NCBI GenBank assembly: GCA_015069575.1 | Contig: SVIH01000005.1 | Coordinates: 60,712 to 124,711, forward strand | Source of the DNA: Clostridiales bacterium | GTDB lineage: Bacteria; Bacillota; Clostridia; Christensenellales; QALW01 | Direction of reading: 5' to 3' | DNA: 64,000 nt | Part shown: positions 10,726-20,109 of the stretch, piece after piece | Position numbering within the stretch: the stretch's first letter is position 1 | How the letters are laid out: each line of letters opens with the position of its first letter | Made by a program: the position numbers and the translations under genes | Notes under the pieces: generated by a model | Seen by the model: only the letters and a program-made list of their open reading frames with translations | What the model was told of the DNA's origin: nothing | The model's database searches: none

Positions 10726-12099
10726 ATGATACATCAGTATAAACTTAACGGTTATAATATCGTGCTTGACGTTTGCTCAGGCGCTGTTCACGCCGTTGAT
10801 GAAATTGCCTACGATATAATTGCTTTGTTTGAAAACAATGATAAAAATTTTGTTGTAAGTGAAATCGCAAAAAAATATCCTGAACTTTCAAATAGCGAAA
10901 TTGAAGAATGTTATAATCAGGTGCTTTCTTTAAAACAAAACGGTCAGCTTTTTACAGAAGACACCTTTGAAAATATGGCAGGCGAATTAAAGCAAAAGAC
11001 TGCGGGTGTTATTAAGGCACTTTGCTTGCATATTGCCCACACCTGTAACCTTAATTGTTCGTATTGCTTTGCTTCGCAAGGTCATTACCAAGGCGAGCGC
11101 GCAGTTATGAGTTTTGAAGTTGGCAAGCGCGCCCTTGATTTTTTAATTGAAAATTCAGGCACCCGCCGTAATTTAGAGGTTGACTTTTTTGGTGGCGAAC
11201 CGTTAATGAACTTTCAGGTGGTTAAGGATCTTGTTAAGTATGCAAGAAGCATTGAAAAGGAACATAACAAGAATTTTCGTTTTACCTTAACCACAAACGG
11301 CGTTTTAATTGATGATGATGTTATTGATTTCTGCAACAAGGAAATGAGCAACGTTGTTTTAAGCCTTGATGGCAGAAAAGAGGTCCACGACCGTTTTCGT
11401 GTGGATTACAATAACAAAGGTAGTTACGATAAGATTGTGCCCAAGTTCAAAAAACTTGTTCAGGCAAGGGGCAACAAAAACTATTATATGCGTGGTACTT
11501 TCACCCACCATAACCCTGACTTTTTAGAAGATATTAAGGCTATGCTTGATTTAGGTTTTACTGAATTAAGTATGGAGCCTGTTGTTACTAAAAAAGGCGA
11601 GCCTTCTGAATTAACTGATGAAGACCTTCCCGTTGTTTTAAAGCAGTACGAGGACCTTGCAAAGTTAATGCTTAAAAAAGATAAAGAAAACAAGCCTTTT
11701 ACTTTCTATCACTATATGATTGATTTAACTGAAGGCCCCTGTATTTATAAAAGAATTTCAGGCTGCGGTTCAGGAACGGAATATATGGCGGTTACCCCTT
11801 GGGGCGACCTTTATCCCTGCCATCAGTTTGTTGGGGATGAAAAGTTTAAGTTAGGCGATATTTTTAATGGCGTAAACAATAAAAAAATCATTGACGAATT
11901 TTTATCCTGTAATGTTTATGCTAGGAAAGATTGTAAAGATTGTTGGGCAAAATTATACTGTTCAGGCGGTTGTGCCGCCAACGCTTACCACGCCACAGGA
12001 AAGATTACAGGCGTTTATGATTACGGTTGTAAACTTTTTAAAAAGCGTATGGAATGTGCAATTATGGTTCAGGTTACCCGTATTTTAGGTGATGAATAA
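10726..12099 (+). CDS. scfB: SCIFF radical SAM/SPASM maturase
   Basis: CNLNCSYCFASQG radical SAM motif; C-terminal SPASM cysteines (CGSGTEYMAVTPWGDLYPCHQF...CKDCWAKLYCSGGC). Confidence 0.95.
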   Translation: MIHQYKLNGYNIVLDVCSGAVHAVDEIAYDIIALFENNDKNFVVSEIAKKYPELSNSEIEECYNQVLSLKQNGQLFTEDTFENMAGELKQKTAGVIKALCLHIAHTCNLNCSYCFASQGHYQGERAVMSFEVGKRALDFLIENSGTRRNLEVDFFGGEPLMNFQVVKDLVKYARSIEKEHNKNFRFTLTTNGVLIDDDVIDFCNKEMSNVVLSLDGRKEVHDRFRVDYNNKGSYDKIVPKFKKLVQARGNKNYYMRGTFTHHNPDFLEDIKAMLDLGFTELSMEPVVTKKGEPSELTDEDLPVVLKQYEDLAKLMLKKDKENKPFTFYHYMIDLTEGPCIYKRISGCGSGTEYMAVTPWGDLYPCHQFVGDEKFKLGDIFNGVNNKKIIDEFLSCNVYARKDCKDCWAKLYCSGGCAANAYHATGKITGVYDYGCKLFKKRMECAIMVQVTRILGDE

Positions 12100-13425
12100 A
12101 TGAACACCCCTATCTGTGATTTTGTTAAAAATTACATATCTAAAAAACCGTTAAGGTTTCATATGCCCGGGCATAAAGGCAAAAACCTTTTAGGCTTTGA
12201 AAAATATGATATAACGGAAATTAACGGTGCCGATAGTTTATTTCAGGCTAAAAGTATTATTAAGGAAAGCGAAAATAACGCAAGCAAGATTTTTAATGCA
12301 CATACTTTTTATTCTTGCGAAGGCTCTTCCCTTTCAATTAAAGCAATGGTTTATCTTGCGCTTTTGTGGGGCAGGGAAAACAACCGTGCGCCCTTAATCT
12401 TGGCAGGCAGGAACGCCCACAAAAGTTTTTTAAATGCATGTGCATTAAACGATACAGATGTTTTATGGCTTAAATCCAAAGAAGAATCATATCTTTCCTG
12501 TAATATTGATATTGATTTTTTAGAAGATTATTTAAAATCAGCCAAAGTGTTACCTTGCGCGGTTTATATTACAAGCCCTGATTATTTAGGCAATATTACT
12601 GATTTATGCACGATTGCTCAAATATGCAAAAAATATAAAGTGCTATTTTTGGTTGATAACGCACACGGTGCTTACCTTAATTTTTTAAATATGCATCCAT
12701 TAAATTTTGGCGCAGATTTAGTCTGCGATTCAGCACATAAAACCTTGCCTGTTTTAACAGGTGGCGGATACTTGCATATTTCAAAAAAAGCACCTAAAAC
12801 AATAAAAAACAATGTTAAAGATGCATTAAGTTTATTTGCTTCAACTTCTCCATCTTATTTAATTTTACAATCCCTGGATAAGTTTAACGGGCAAACTGAA
12901 AAGTTTAAAAAAGAACTTAATTCCATTTTACCCCATATTGAAAATGCAAAAAATGTTTTAACAAAAAGCGGCTATACTCTTTATGGAAATGAGCCTTTAA
13001 AATTAACCATTAAAACCAAACTTTATGGATATTTGGGCACAGAGTTTTCGTCAATTTTAGAAAAGCAAAATATCTTTTGCGAATTTTCCGATCCCGATTT
13101 TTGCGTATTTATGCTAACCTTAAACAAAAGAGAATTGCAAAAACTAGTTAAAACGCTTTTAAAAATCAAACAGAAATCACCCATTGAAAAAACACCCCCC
13201 GTTTTAGCGGAAACTGAAAAAGTTTTAAGTCCAAGAGAAGCATTATTTTCACCTTGTGAAACCGTAAAAATTAAAAATGCGCTAAACAGAATTCTGGCTA
13301 TGCCATCAGTTTCTTGCCCCCCTGCAGTGCCGATAATTTCTTTAGGCGAAAAGATTAACGAAAGCGCAATAGAAGCATTTAAGTATTATGGCATTAAGGA
13401 AGTTAAAGTAACAAAAGAAGGTTAA
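12100..13425 (+). CDS. Orn/Lys/Arg decarboxylase-family PLP enzyme
   Basis: RFHMPGHKGK...VDNAHGAYL...CDSAHKTLPVLTGGGYLH. Confidence 0.88.
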   Translation: MNTPICDFVKNYISKKPLRFHMPGHKGKNLLGFEKYDITEINGADSLFQAKSIIKESENNASKIFNAHTFYSCEGSSLSIKAMVYLALLWGRENNRAPLILAGRNAHKSFLNACALNDTDVLWLKSKEESYLSCNIDIDFLEDYLKSAKVLPCAVYITSPDYLGNITDLCTIAQICKKYKVLFLVDNAHGAYLNFLNMHPLNFGADLVCDSAHKTLPVLTGGGYLHISKKAPKTIKNNVKDALSLFASTSPSYLILQSLDKFNGQTEKFKKELNSILPHIENAKNVLTKSGYTLYGNEPLKLTIKTKLYGYLGTEFSSILEKQNIFCEFSDPDFCVFMLTLNKRELQKLVKTLLKIKQKSPIEKTPPVLAETEKVLSPREALFSPCETVKIKNALNRILAMPSVSCPPAVPIISLGEKINESAIEAFKYYGIKEVKVTKEG

Positions 13426-13507
13426 AAACCTTCTTTTTTATTTTTCATTTGTGTTTTATGATTAATTGTGCTAAAATCAATATATACTTAATTTTAAGGA
13501 GACCTTT

Positions 13508-14698
13508 ATGGATTATTATTTCACACCCCAGGCAGATAAATTAAAACCTTCTGCAATAAGAGAAATTTTAAAACTTTCTTCCGCCCCTGATATTATTCCT
13601 TTTTCAGCAGGCAACCCTTCGCCCGAAGCATTTCCTACTGAAATTGTTGAAAAAATTACTACTGATATTTTAAAGGAAAATCCTATCGGTGCCCTTCAAT
13701 ATTCAGTTACCGAAGGATATATGCCTTTAAGAGATTATTTAAAAAAATATATGCAGGAAAAATATCAAACAGGCACCAATGACGATGATATTTTAATTAC
13801 ATGTGGCGCACAACAGGTTATGAGCCTTAGCGCAAACGCTTTAGCCGGTGTTGGCGATACTATTTTGTGCGAAAGCCCAAGTTTTGTTGGTTCACTTAAC
13901 GCTTTAAAACTTTCAGGCGCTAATTTAGTTGGTATTCCCATGGAAGAAGACGGTATGGATATTTCCGCTTTGGAAAAAGCAATAAAAGAAAATAAAAACA
14001 TTCGTCTTTTATATATTATTCCTAATTTTCAGAACCCAACAGGGATTACAACTTCTTTAGAAAAGCGCCAAAAAATTTATGATTTAGCTAAAAAGCACGG
14101 CTTTTTAATTGTTGAAGACAACCCGTATGGTGACCTTTACTTTGATGAAGCGCCACCTGCAACAATTAAGAGTATGGATAAAGATGGCATTGTTATTTAT
14201 GCAGGCTCATTTTCTAAAGTACTTGCGCCCGGTCTTCGTGTTGGTTGGTGTATCGCACCTAAAAACTTAATTGCAAAATTTACTGCAATTAAACAAACAC
14301 AAGATGTTCATTCAAATATTTTGGCGCAGATGATTGCATACAAATTCATTACTGAATATGATTTTGAAAGCCACCTTGAAAAATTACGCGCTTTGTATGT
14401 AAAAAAAGCAAAACTCTGCTTTGATTTAATGGATAAACATCTTGCCCCTGAAATTGAGTTTCAAAAGGCAAAAGGCGGTTTGTTTGCCTGGTGTAAGTTA
14501 CCCGAAAATGTTGATATGCCAGAATTCTGCACAACTGCAGTTAAGGAATATAAAACTGCTATTGTACCGGGTTCAGCCTTTGATATTGCGCCATGCAAAA
14601 ATCAGTATTTCCGCATAAACTATTCTACCCCAACAGACGAACAAATAATTAAGGGTATGGCTAATTTAGAACAACTTAAATTACAGATCTTAAAGTGA
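13508..14698 (+). CDS. PLP-dependent aminotransferase, class I/II
   Basis: YIIPNFQNPTG...VEDNPYGDLYF...YAGSFSKVLAPGLRVGW. Confidence 0.92.
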   Translation: MDYYFTPQADKLKPSAIREILKLSSAPDIIPFSAGNPSPEAFPTEIVEKITTDILKENPIGALQYSVTEGYMPLRDYLKKYMQEKYQTGTNDDDILITCGAQQVMSLSANALAGVGDTILCESPSFVGSLNALKLSGANLVGIPMEEDGMDISALEKAIKENKNIRLLYIIPNFQNPTGITTSLEKRQKIYDLAKKHGFLIVEDNPYGDLYFDEAPPATIKSMDKDGIVIYAGSFSKVLAPGLRVGWCIAPKNLIAKFTAIKQTQDVHSNILAQMIAYKFITEYDFESHLEKLRALYVKKAKLCFDLMDKHLAPEIEFQKAKGGLFAWCKLPENVDMPEFCTTAVKEYKTAIVPGSAFDIAPCKNQYFRINYSTPTDEQIIKGMANLEQLKLQILK

Positions 14699-14707
14699 GG
14701 AAAATCA

Positions 14708-15367
14708 TTGATAACTTTTGAAGATATACAAAACGATAAAAATATTAAAGTTTATATTACTGAGGCCGATAGCGCATTAAAGGCTTTAGGTTATACTGAA
14801 CATAGTTTTGCCCATGTTACAAAGGTAGCGCTTTTAGCGGGTGAGATACTTGAAACCCTTAGCTTTGATAAACGCCATATTGAACTTGCAAAAATTGCAG
14901 GATTTCTTCATGACATAGGAAATCTTATTAACCGCCACAACCACGCGTTAAGCGGTGCGCAAATGGCTTTTCGAATACTTGATCACCTGGATATGCCCCC
15001 TGAAGATGTTGCAATGATAGTTTCTGCAACAGGCAACCACGATGAAGATACAGGTTTCCCTGTAAACAGTATTGCTGCAGCTTTAATTCTTGCTGATAAA
15101 TCAGATGTAAGAAGATCCCGTGTGCGCAACACGGATATTCCGTCATTTGATATACACGACCGTGTTAATTATTCTGTTGAAAAATCCCAACTGATTATTA
15201 ACAAAGATAAAACTGAAATAACTTTGTTTCTTGATATTGATACTTCTTTAAGCAGCATTATGGATTATTTTGAAATTTTTCTTGATAGAATGGTGCTGTG
15301 CCGCAAAGCTGCGGAAGTTTTAAACCTAAAATTTAATCTTATTATCAACGGGCAGACGATAATGTAA
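14708..15367 (+). CDS. HD-domain phosphohydrolase
   Basis: FLHDIGNLINRHNHALSGA, HD motif; TTG start. Confidence 0.85.
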   Translation: MITFEDIQNDKNIKVYITEADSALKALGYTEHSFAHVTKVALLAGEILETLSFDKRHIELAKIAGFLHDIGNLINRHNHALSGAQMAFRILDHLDMPPEDVAMIVSATGNHDEDTGFPVNSIAAALILADKSDVRRSRVRNTDIPSFDIHDRVNYSVEKSQLIINKDKTEITLFLDIDTSLSSIMDYFEIFLDRMVLCRKAAEVLNLKFNLIINGQTIM

Positions 15368-15369
15368 AA

Positions 15370-15408
15370 AAAGAACTATGATGTTTCGGTTCATCATAGT
15401 TCTTTTGT
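15370..15408. terminator. Intrinsic terminator
   Basis: AAAGAACTATGATG-tttcggtt-CATCATAGTTCTTT. Confidence 0.8.
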
Positions 15409-15410
15409 TT

Positions 15411-16165
15411 TTAATAGGCCTCTGATAATTTAGCAATTATCCTTAACAATTCCTTTGAATATTCCAATGCTTCATTGGTATCTTCTATTTCTAATTCAAT
15501 TTCATCAGCGCGTTCAGCCCACTCTGTCATTTCGGTAACTAACTCCATATATTCATTAAGCAACGCCATATCGGTGGGATTATTTTGATATTTTTTACTG
15601 ATATCTATATATTTATTAACCAGTCTTCGTAATCTTTTAAAAACTGCCGCCAATCACTTTTTTCTGTTGTGTTAACATTGTTGTTTATTGGCTGTGAAGT
15701 AGCTTGTGCTGTTGCCGTAGCTTGTGCTGTTGCCGTAGCTTGTGCTGTTGCCGTAGCCTGTGCTGTTGCGGCAGGCTCTTCTGTTTTTTTAGGTATTTCC
15801 TGACTATCAGATGTTTTTATAAGATATAACTTTAATCTATATCCATCATCAAGACAAAGTTTCTCATCAACAAAAGTGAGTTGCTCACCATCTAACACAA
15901 TACAGTCTTCTGTTTTAAACCAATCAACCAGGTCATCATATTCCCCATCAAATATGTAAGCCTTACCACCTTCTTTAAAAATAATATAAAAATTGGTAAA
16001 ATCTTCATCTTCCATATTGTTCCACTCAGTAATAGTAAATTTTGAACCTTCGTATTCAATAAATTCTACTTTCCAAGTTCCTTCAATACTGTCTTTCTTT
16101 TCTCCGCAAGCTGCAAATGATATTGCAAGTATAGCTACAAGCAACATGGTTAAAATTTTTTTCAT
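15411..16165 (-). pseudogene. Small lipoprotein interrupted by a -1 frameshift (intact to 15605; continuation in ORF 15411..15653)
   Basis: MKKILTMLLVAILAISFAACGEKKDSIEGTWKVEF lipobox; frame ends DYEDWLINI*; the alternative frame continues VNKYIDISKKYQNNPTDMALLNEYMELVTEM... Confidence 0.6.
15699..15770 (-). repeat. Four tandem 18-bp units in the lipoprotein ORF encoding (ATATAQ)n-type linker
   Basis: GTAGCTTGTGCTGTTGCC x3 plus GTAGCCTGTGCTGTTGCG. Confidence 0.95.
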
Positions 16166-16236
16166 CGTGGTTTCCTCCAAAAAAATAAAAAAGTGCGCAA
16201 GCAGAGCCCACGCACCGAAAAACGCACGCCCTACTG

Positions 16237-16353
16237 TTGCGACACAATTTCCACGTACTACAAGTATGCGAAAAAGAGCATATGCATTTTTACCATTAGT
16301 TAAAATGCACATACTTGCAAAAAAATATACGTGGTTATTTAATTGTGTCGCAA
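16237..16353. repeat. 117-nt long imperfect inverted repeat / hairpin with 13-bp perfect termini
   Basis: TTGCGACACAATT...AATTGTGTCGCAA; nested CCACGTA/TACGTGG, CAAGTATG/CATACTTG, TGCATTTT/AAAATGCA. Confidence 0.85.
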
Positions 16354-16468
16354 AATCATTATAACATGTTTTTTGCAGTGTTGTAAACATATTTTTATTA
16401 CAAAATTTCATCATACAAACAACCCCAAAAAAGACAGTTCTTTTGGGGGGTTGTTTTTTTAATATTCT

Positions 16469-17275
16469 TTATTTTATTAACATAAGCAAATCAATGCACT
16501 TTTTGGGGCAGGCATCTTTACATATGCCACAACCTGTACATTTTAAAGGATCAACTGTTGCTAAAAAGTTTTCTACTGTTATTGCGCTTTCAGGACATTC
16601 TTTTTGACATTTTCCACAACCAATACAACTTACTTTGCAACTTTTTTGTGCAGCAGCACCTTTTTCTTTGTTTTTGCACATTACATATGCTTGTTTTTTA
16701 TTGGCTTCAATTAAAGAAATAAGTCCTTTAGGGCAAGCATTTATGCATTTTGTACAAGCACCGCATTTTGAAATATCTATTTTTGCAATGCCATCACAAA
16801 TAAAAATAGCACCATTATCGCATGCCGAAATACAATCACCATAACCAAGGCAACCATAAACGCATGTTTTTTGACCGCCCATCATTAAATGGGCTGCTTT
16901 ACAAGATTTTATTCCTGAATATTCTACCTTTTGCGGCGCAACATTACAATTACCTTTACAGGCAACAACAGCAACTAAAGGTTTGATTTCTTCTGCTTTT
17001 TTGCCTGTAATTTCAGCAATTTCATTAGCAACATCATTTCCGCCCGGAGTACAAAGTGATATATTCTGTGTTTCGCCTTTTGATATTGCCTGTGCATATC
17101 CATCACAACCTGAATACCCACACGCACCGCAGTTAGCGCCGGGCAAACATTCCCTTACTTTTTCTTCAATTTCGTCTTTTTTAACACCAAAAACGCTTGA
17201 AGCAAAAGATAATCCAACGCCTATTATTAACCCAATAAGAGAGACAATAACAACTGCTAATATGATTTCTTCCAT
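16469..17275 (-). CDS. rnfB: Electron transport complex subunit RnfB (Fe-S)
   Basis: GANCGACGYSGCDGYAQAI; multiple 4Fe-4S motifs; operon context. Confidence 0.95.
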   Translation of the reverse strand: MEEIILAVVIVSLIGLIIGVGLSFASSVFGVKKDEIEEKVRECLPGANCGACGYSGCDGYAQAISKGETQNISLCTPGGNDVANEIAEITGKKAEEIKPLVAVVACKGNCNVAPQKVEYSGIKSCKAAHLMMGGQKTCVYGCLGYGDCISACDNGAIFICDGIAKIDISKCGACTKCINACPKGLISLIEANKKQAYVMCKNKEKGAAAQKSCKVSCIGCGKCQKECPESAITVENFLATVDPLKCTGCGICKDACPKKCIDLLMLIK

Positions 17276-17289
17276 TTATCTGTCCCCCC

Positions 17290-17877
17290 TTACAAAAAGA
17301 TACCTTCCACAATGCCTGAAAATCCCATAAATGAAACTGAAACAAGGCTTGCGGCAATTAATGTTATAGGAAGTCCTTTTAAAAATTCAGGAACATCACT
17401 GCTTTCTATTTTACTGCGCACCCCTGAAAACATAATCATTGCAACCATAAATCCTACGCCTGCGCCAAGGGAAGAAAACATTGATTCCATAAAATTATAG
17501 CCTTGTGAAACATTTAAAAGAACCACGCCAAGCACTGCGCAGTTAGTTGTAATTAACGGAAGATATATCCCAAGCGCATTATATAATGATGGAATATATT
17601 TTTTTAAAAGTATTTCAACAAGCTGAACAAGTGCAGCAATAACAAGAATAAATACTATGGTTTGTAAGTAAGCATACTTTTGGCCTAAAACAAACTGATT
17701 TATAGGATAACATACCGCTGTTGAAACTGCCATAACAAATATAACAGCAACACTCATACCCATAGCAGTATTAAGTTTTTTTGAAACACCTAAAAACGGA
17801 CAGATACCTAAAAACTGCGCTAAAACAAAGTTTTCAGTTAATATGCCTGTTAAAAGAATTGAAAATAATATTTTCAT
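17290..17877 (-). CDS. rnfA: Electron transport complex subunit RnfA
   Basis: NFVLAQFLGICPFLGVSKKLNTAMGM. Confidence 0.96.
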   Translation of the reverse strand: MKILFSILLTGILTENFVLAQFLGICPFLGVSKKLNTAMGMSVAVIFVMAVSTAVCYPINQFVLGQKYAYLQTIVFILVIAALVQLVEILLKKYIPSLYNALGIYLPLITTNCAVLGVVLLNVSQGYNFMESMFSSLGAGVGFMVAMIMFSGVRSKIESSDVPEFLKGLPITLIAASLVSVSFMGFSGIVEGIFL

Positions 17878-18587
17878 TAAATTTCACTCTCCTTTTCAGC
17901 GCATACTTTATTGCAATTATCTTTCATGGGGCATCCTGTACAGGCAAGCTCTGCCTTTGGTTTTCCCTTTTTTTGTGCAAAAGCATTAACCACAGCCATG
18001 AGAATACCAAACACAAAAAAGCCACCTGGCGGAAGAATAAATATAAGCAACGGATTTTCCTTTAAAAAAGGAATTTCAAATTTTAATCCTTCAACATAAC
18101 TTGTTAAATCTATTACCCCTGCGCCAAGCACTTCGCGAATAATTCCCATACACATTAATGCTGCAGTAAATCCAATTCCCATACCTAAGCCATCAAAAAG
18201 AGATGCTAAAACAGGATTTTTGCCTGCAAATGCTTCTGCCCTGCCTAAAATTATACAGTTTACAACTATCAAAGGCAAATACACCCCCAGTTGCGCATCA
18301 AGGAACGGAACAAAAGCCTTAACAAGCATCTGTATTATTGTAACAAACGAAGCGATAACAACTATGTACGCAGGTATTCTTACTTTTTGCGGAATCACTT
18401 TTCTTAACATCGATATAACAACATTCGAGCATGCAAGTACCAATGTTGCCGCAATTCCCATGCCTATCGCGGAAGAAAGACTTGTTGTAACTGCAAGTGT
18501 TGGGCAAGTACCTAAAACAAGCCTTAAAACAGGGTTTTCTTTTATTATGCCTTTAGAAAACTCTTTGGCTAACGATTTTTCTGCCAT
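17877..18587 (-). CDS. rnfE: Electron transport complex subunit RnfE
   Basis: KENPVLRLVLGTCPTLAVTTS; operon context. Confidence 0.95.
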   Translation of the reverse strand: MAEKSLAKEFSKGIIKENPVLRLVLGTCPTLAVTTSLSSAIGMGIAATLVLACSNVVISMLRKVIPQKVRIPAYIVVIASFVTIIQMLVKAFVPFLDAQLGVYLPLIVVNCIILGRAEAFAGKNPVLASLFDGLGMGIGFTAALMCMGIIREVLGAGVIDLTSYVEGLKFEIPFLKENPLLIFILPPGGFFVFGILMAVVNAFAQKKGKPKAELACTGCPMKDNCNKVCAEKESEI

Positions 18588-19162
18588 TAGCTGTTACCCC
18601 CTAACACATTATAGGCTTCTATTGAATAGTTTACGCTTGTTATAACTGCCTGTGATGTAAAAGTGGCGCTTGTTACACCTGTAATATCATCACCTTCGCC
18701 GTTTGCCTTTACCCAGTTAAAAGGTCCTTTTTTATTATTAAACTGATTTAAAAATTCACCTTTTGCGGCATTTTGTCCAAGACCGGGTGTTTCATCGTCC
18801 ATAGAAAGTATTGCCGTTTTTAAAACATTACCGTTAATGTCAATACCCGTCATAACAGAAACCAATCCGCCATAACCTTTTGTTCCGCAAGTAAAAATAT
18901 ACCCTATTTTTTTGCCTGCGCCATCAAAAGCGGTGCAATATGATACCTGAACATCTTCAACCTGAACTTGTCCGAATTCACCAAAGGCACTTGCAGAAGA
19001 AAACACAATCTTTCTTGTTGCAATTTCTTCTTCCTGTAAATTTTGTTTAATTCTTTCCTTTGTTAAAAAGTTTGTGCCTGCCAATAATCCGGCAGAAACA
19101 AGACATATTATAAAAATTTTCAACGCCGGTGAAAAAATTTCTTTAAATTTAATTTTTGCCAT
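18587..19162 (-). CDS. rnfG: Electron transport complex subunit RnfG
   Basis: Single TM, DDETPGLGQNAA, DITGVTSATFTSQAV flavinylation region. Confidence 0.93.
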   Translation of the reverse strand: MAKIKFKEIFSPALKIFIICLVSAGLLAGTNFLTKERIKQNLQEEEIATRKIVFSSASAFGEFGQVQVEDVQVSYCTAFDGAGKKIGYIFTCGTKGYGGLVSVMTGIDINGNVLKTAILSMDDETPGLGQNAAKGEFLNQFNNKKGPFNWVKANGEGDDITGVTSATFTSQAVITSVNYSIEAYNVLGGNS

Positions 19163-20108
19163 TTTTAACCTCCTTCACCTTGCCAAAGTATTTAGGTAAA
19201 GTTAAATTATCTATATGAGGCGTTAAAATGTTCATTAAAAGAATTGAATAAGAAACTCCTTCGGGCAAAGAGCCAAACAGCCTGATTGCAACTGTTATAG
19301 CGCCGCAACCAATGCCAAATATCACTTTACCCCATTTTGTTATTGGGCTTGTTACATAGTCCGTTGCCATAAAAATTGCGCCGAGGAATAATCCGCCTGA
19401 AAGAATATGATATAATGCAAAATTCACATCAAAGCCTTTTAAAAAGGTTAAAACAAACACTGTGCCTATAAATGTTACAGGAATAATCGGTGAAATTACT
19501 TTTTTAATAATAAGATATATTCCGCCTAGCAACAATGCAATTACGCTTGTTTCACCGATACTGCCTGCGCGAACGCCAAGAAGCATTTCTAAAAATGTTG
19601 GCATTTCACCAACGCCTGTTGATAAAATTCCTAAAGGCGTTGCACCTGTTAAACCGTCAATATGTTCTTTATAGTTGGGGGTTACCCACGAAGTCATCGC
19701 GCCGGCAAAACAAAGCATTAAAATAATTCTTGCTGTAATTGCAGGGTTTACAAAATTCTGTCCTAAACCGCCAAAGAACTGTTTAACTACAACTATAGCA
19801 ACTATACTGCCAAAGACAGCCATCCATAAAGGAATATTTACAGGCAAATTAAGTGCAAGCAACACTCCTGTTACCACTGCGCTTAAATCACCGATAGTGT
19901 TATTTCTTTTCATTACCTTACGGCATATAAATTCACAAAGCACGGAAGAAATACTACAGGTTAATACAACTAAAAGTGCCCTGAAGCCAAAGAAGATTAC
20001 TGAAGCAATTATTGCAGGAATCAAAGCAATAATTACATCAAGCATTATTTTTGTAGTAGTATCTTTGCCCAAAATATGTGGCGAAGACGAAATAGTGCGT
20101 TTTGCCAT
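19149..20108 (-). CDS. rnfD: Electron transport complex subunit RnfD
   Basis: SSSPHI...FVNPAITARI...DGLTGATPLG...ATDYVTSPI. Confidence 0.95.
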   Translation of the reverse strand: MAKRTISSSPHILGKDTTTKIMLDVIIALIPAIIASVIFFGFRALLVVLTCSISSVLCEFICRKVMKRNNTIGDLSAVVTGVLLALNLPVNIPLWMAVFGSIVAIVVVKQFFGGLGQNFVNPAITARIILMLCFAGAMTSWVTPNYKEHIDGLTGATPLGILSTGVGEMPTFLEMLLGVRAGSIGETSVIALLLGGIYLIIKKVISPIIPVTFIGTVFVLTFLKGFDVNFALYHILSGGLFLGAIFMATDYVTSPITKWGKVIFGIGCGAITVAIRLFGSLPEGVSYSILLMNILTPHIDNLTLPKYFGKVKEVKNGKN

Positions 20109-20109
20109 A

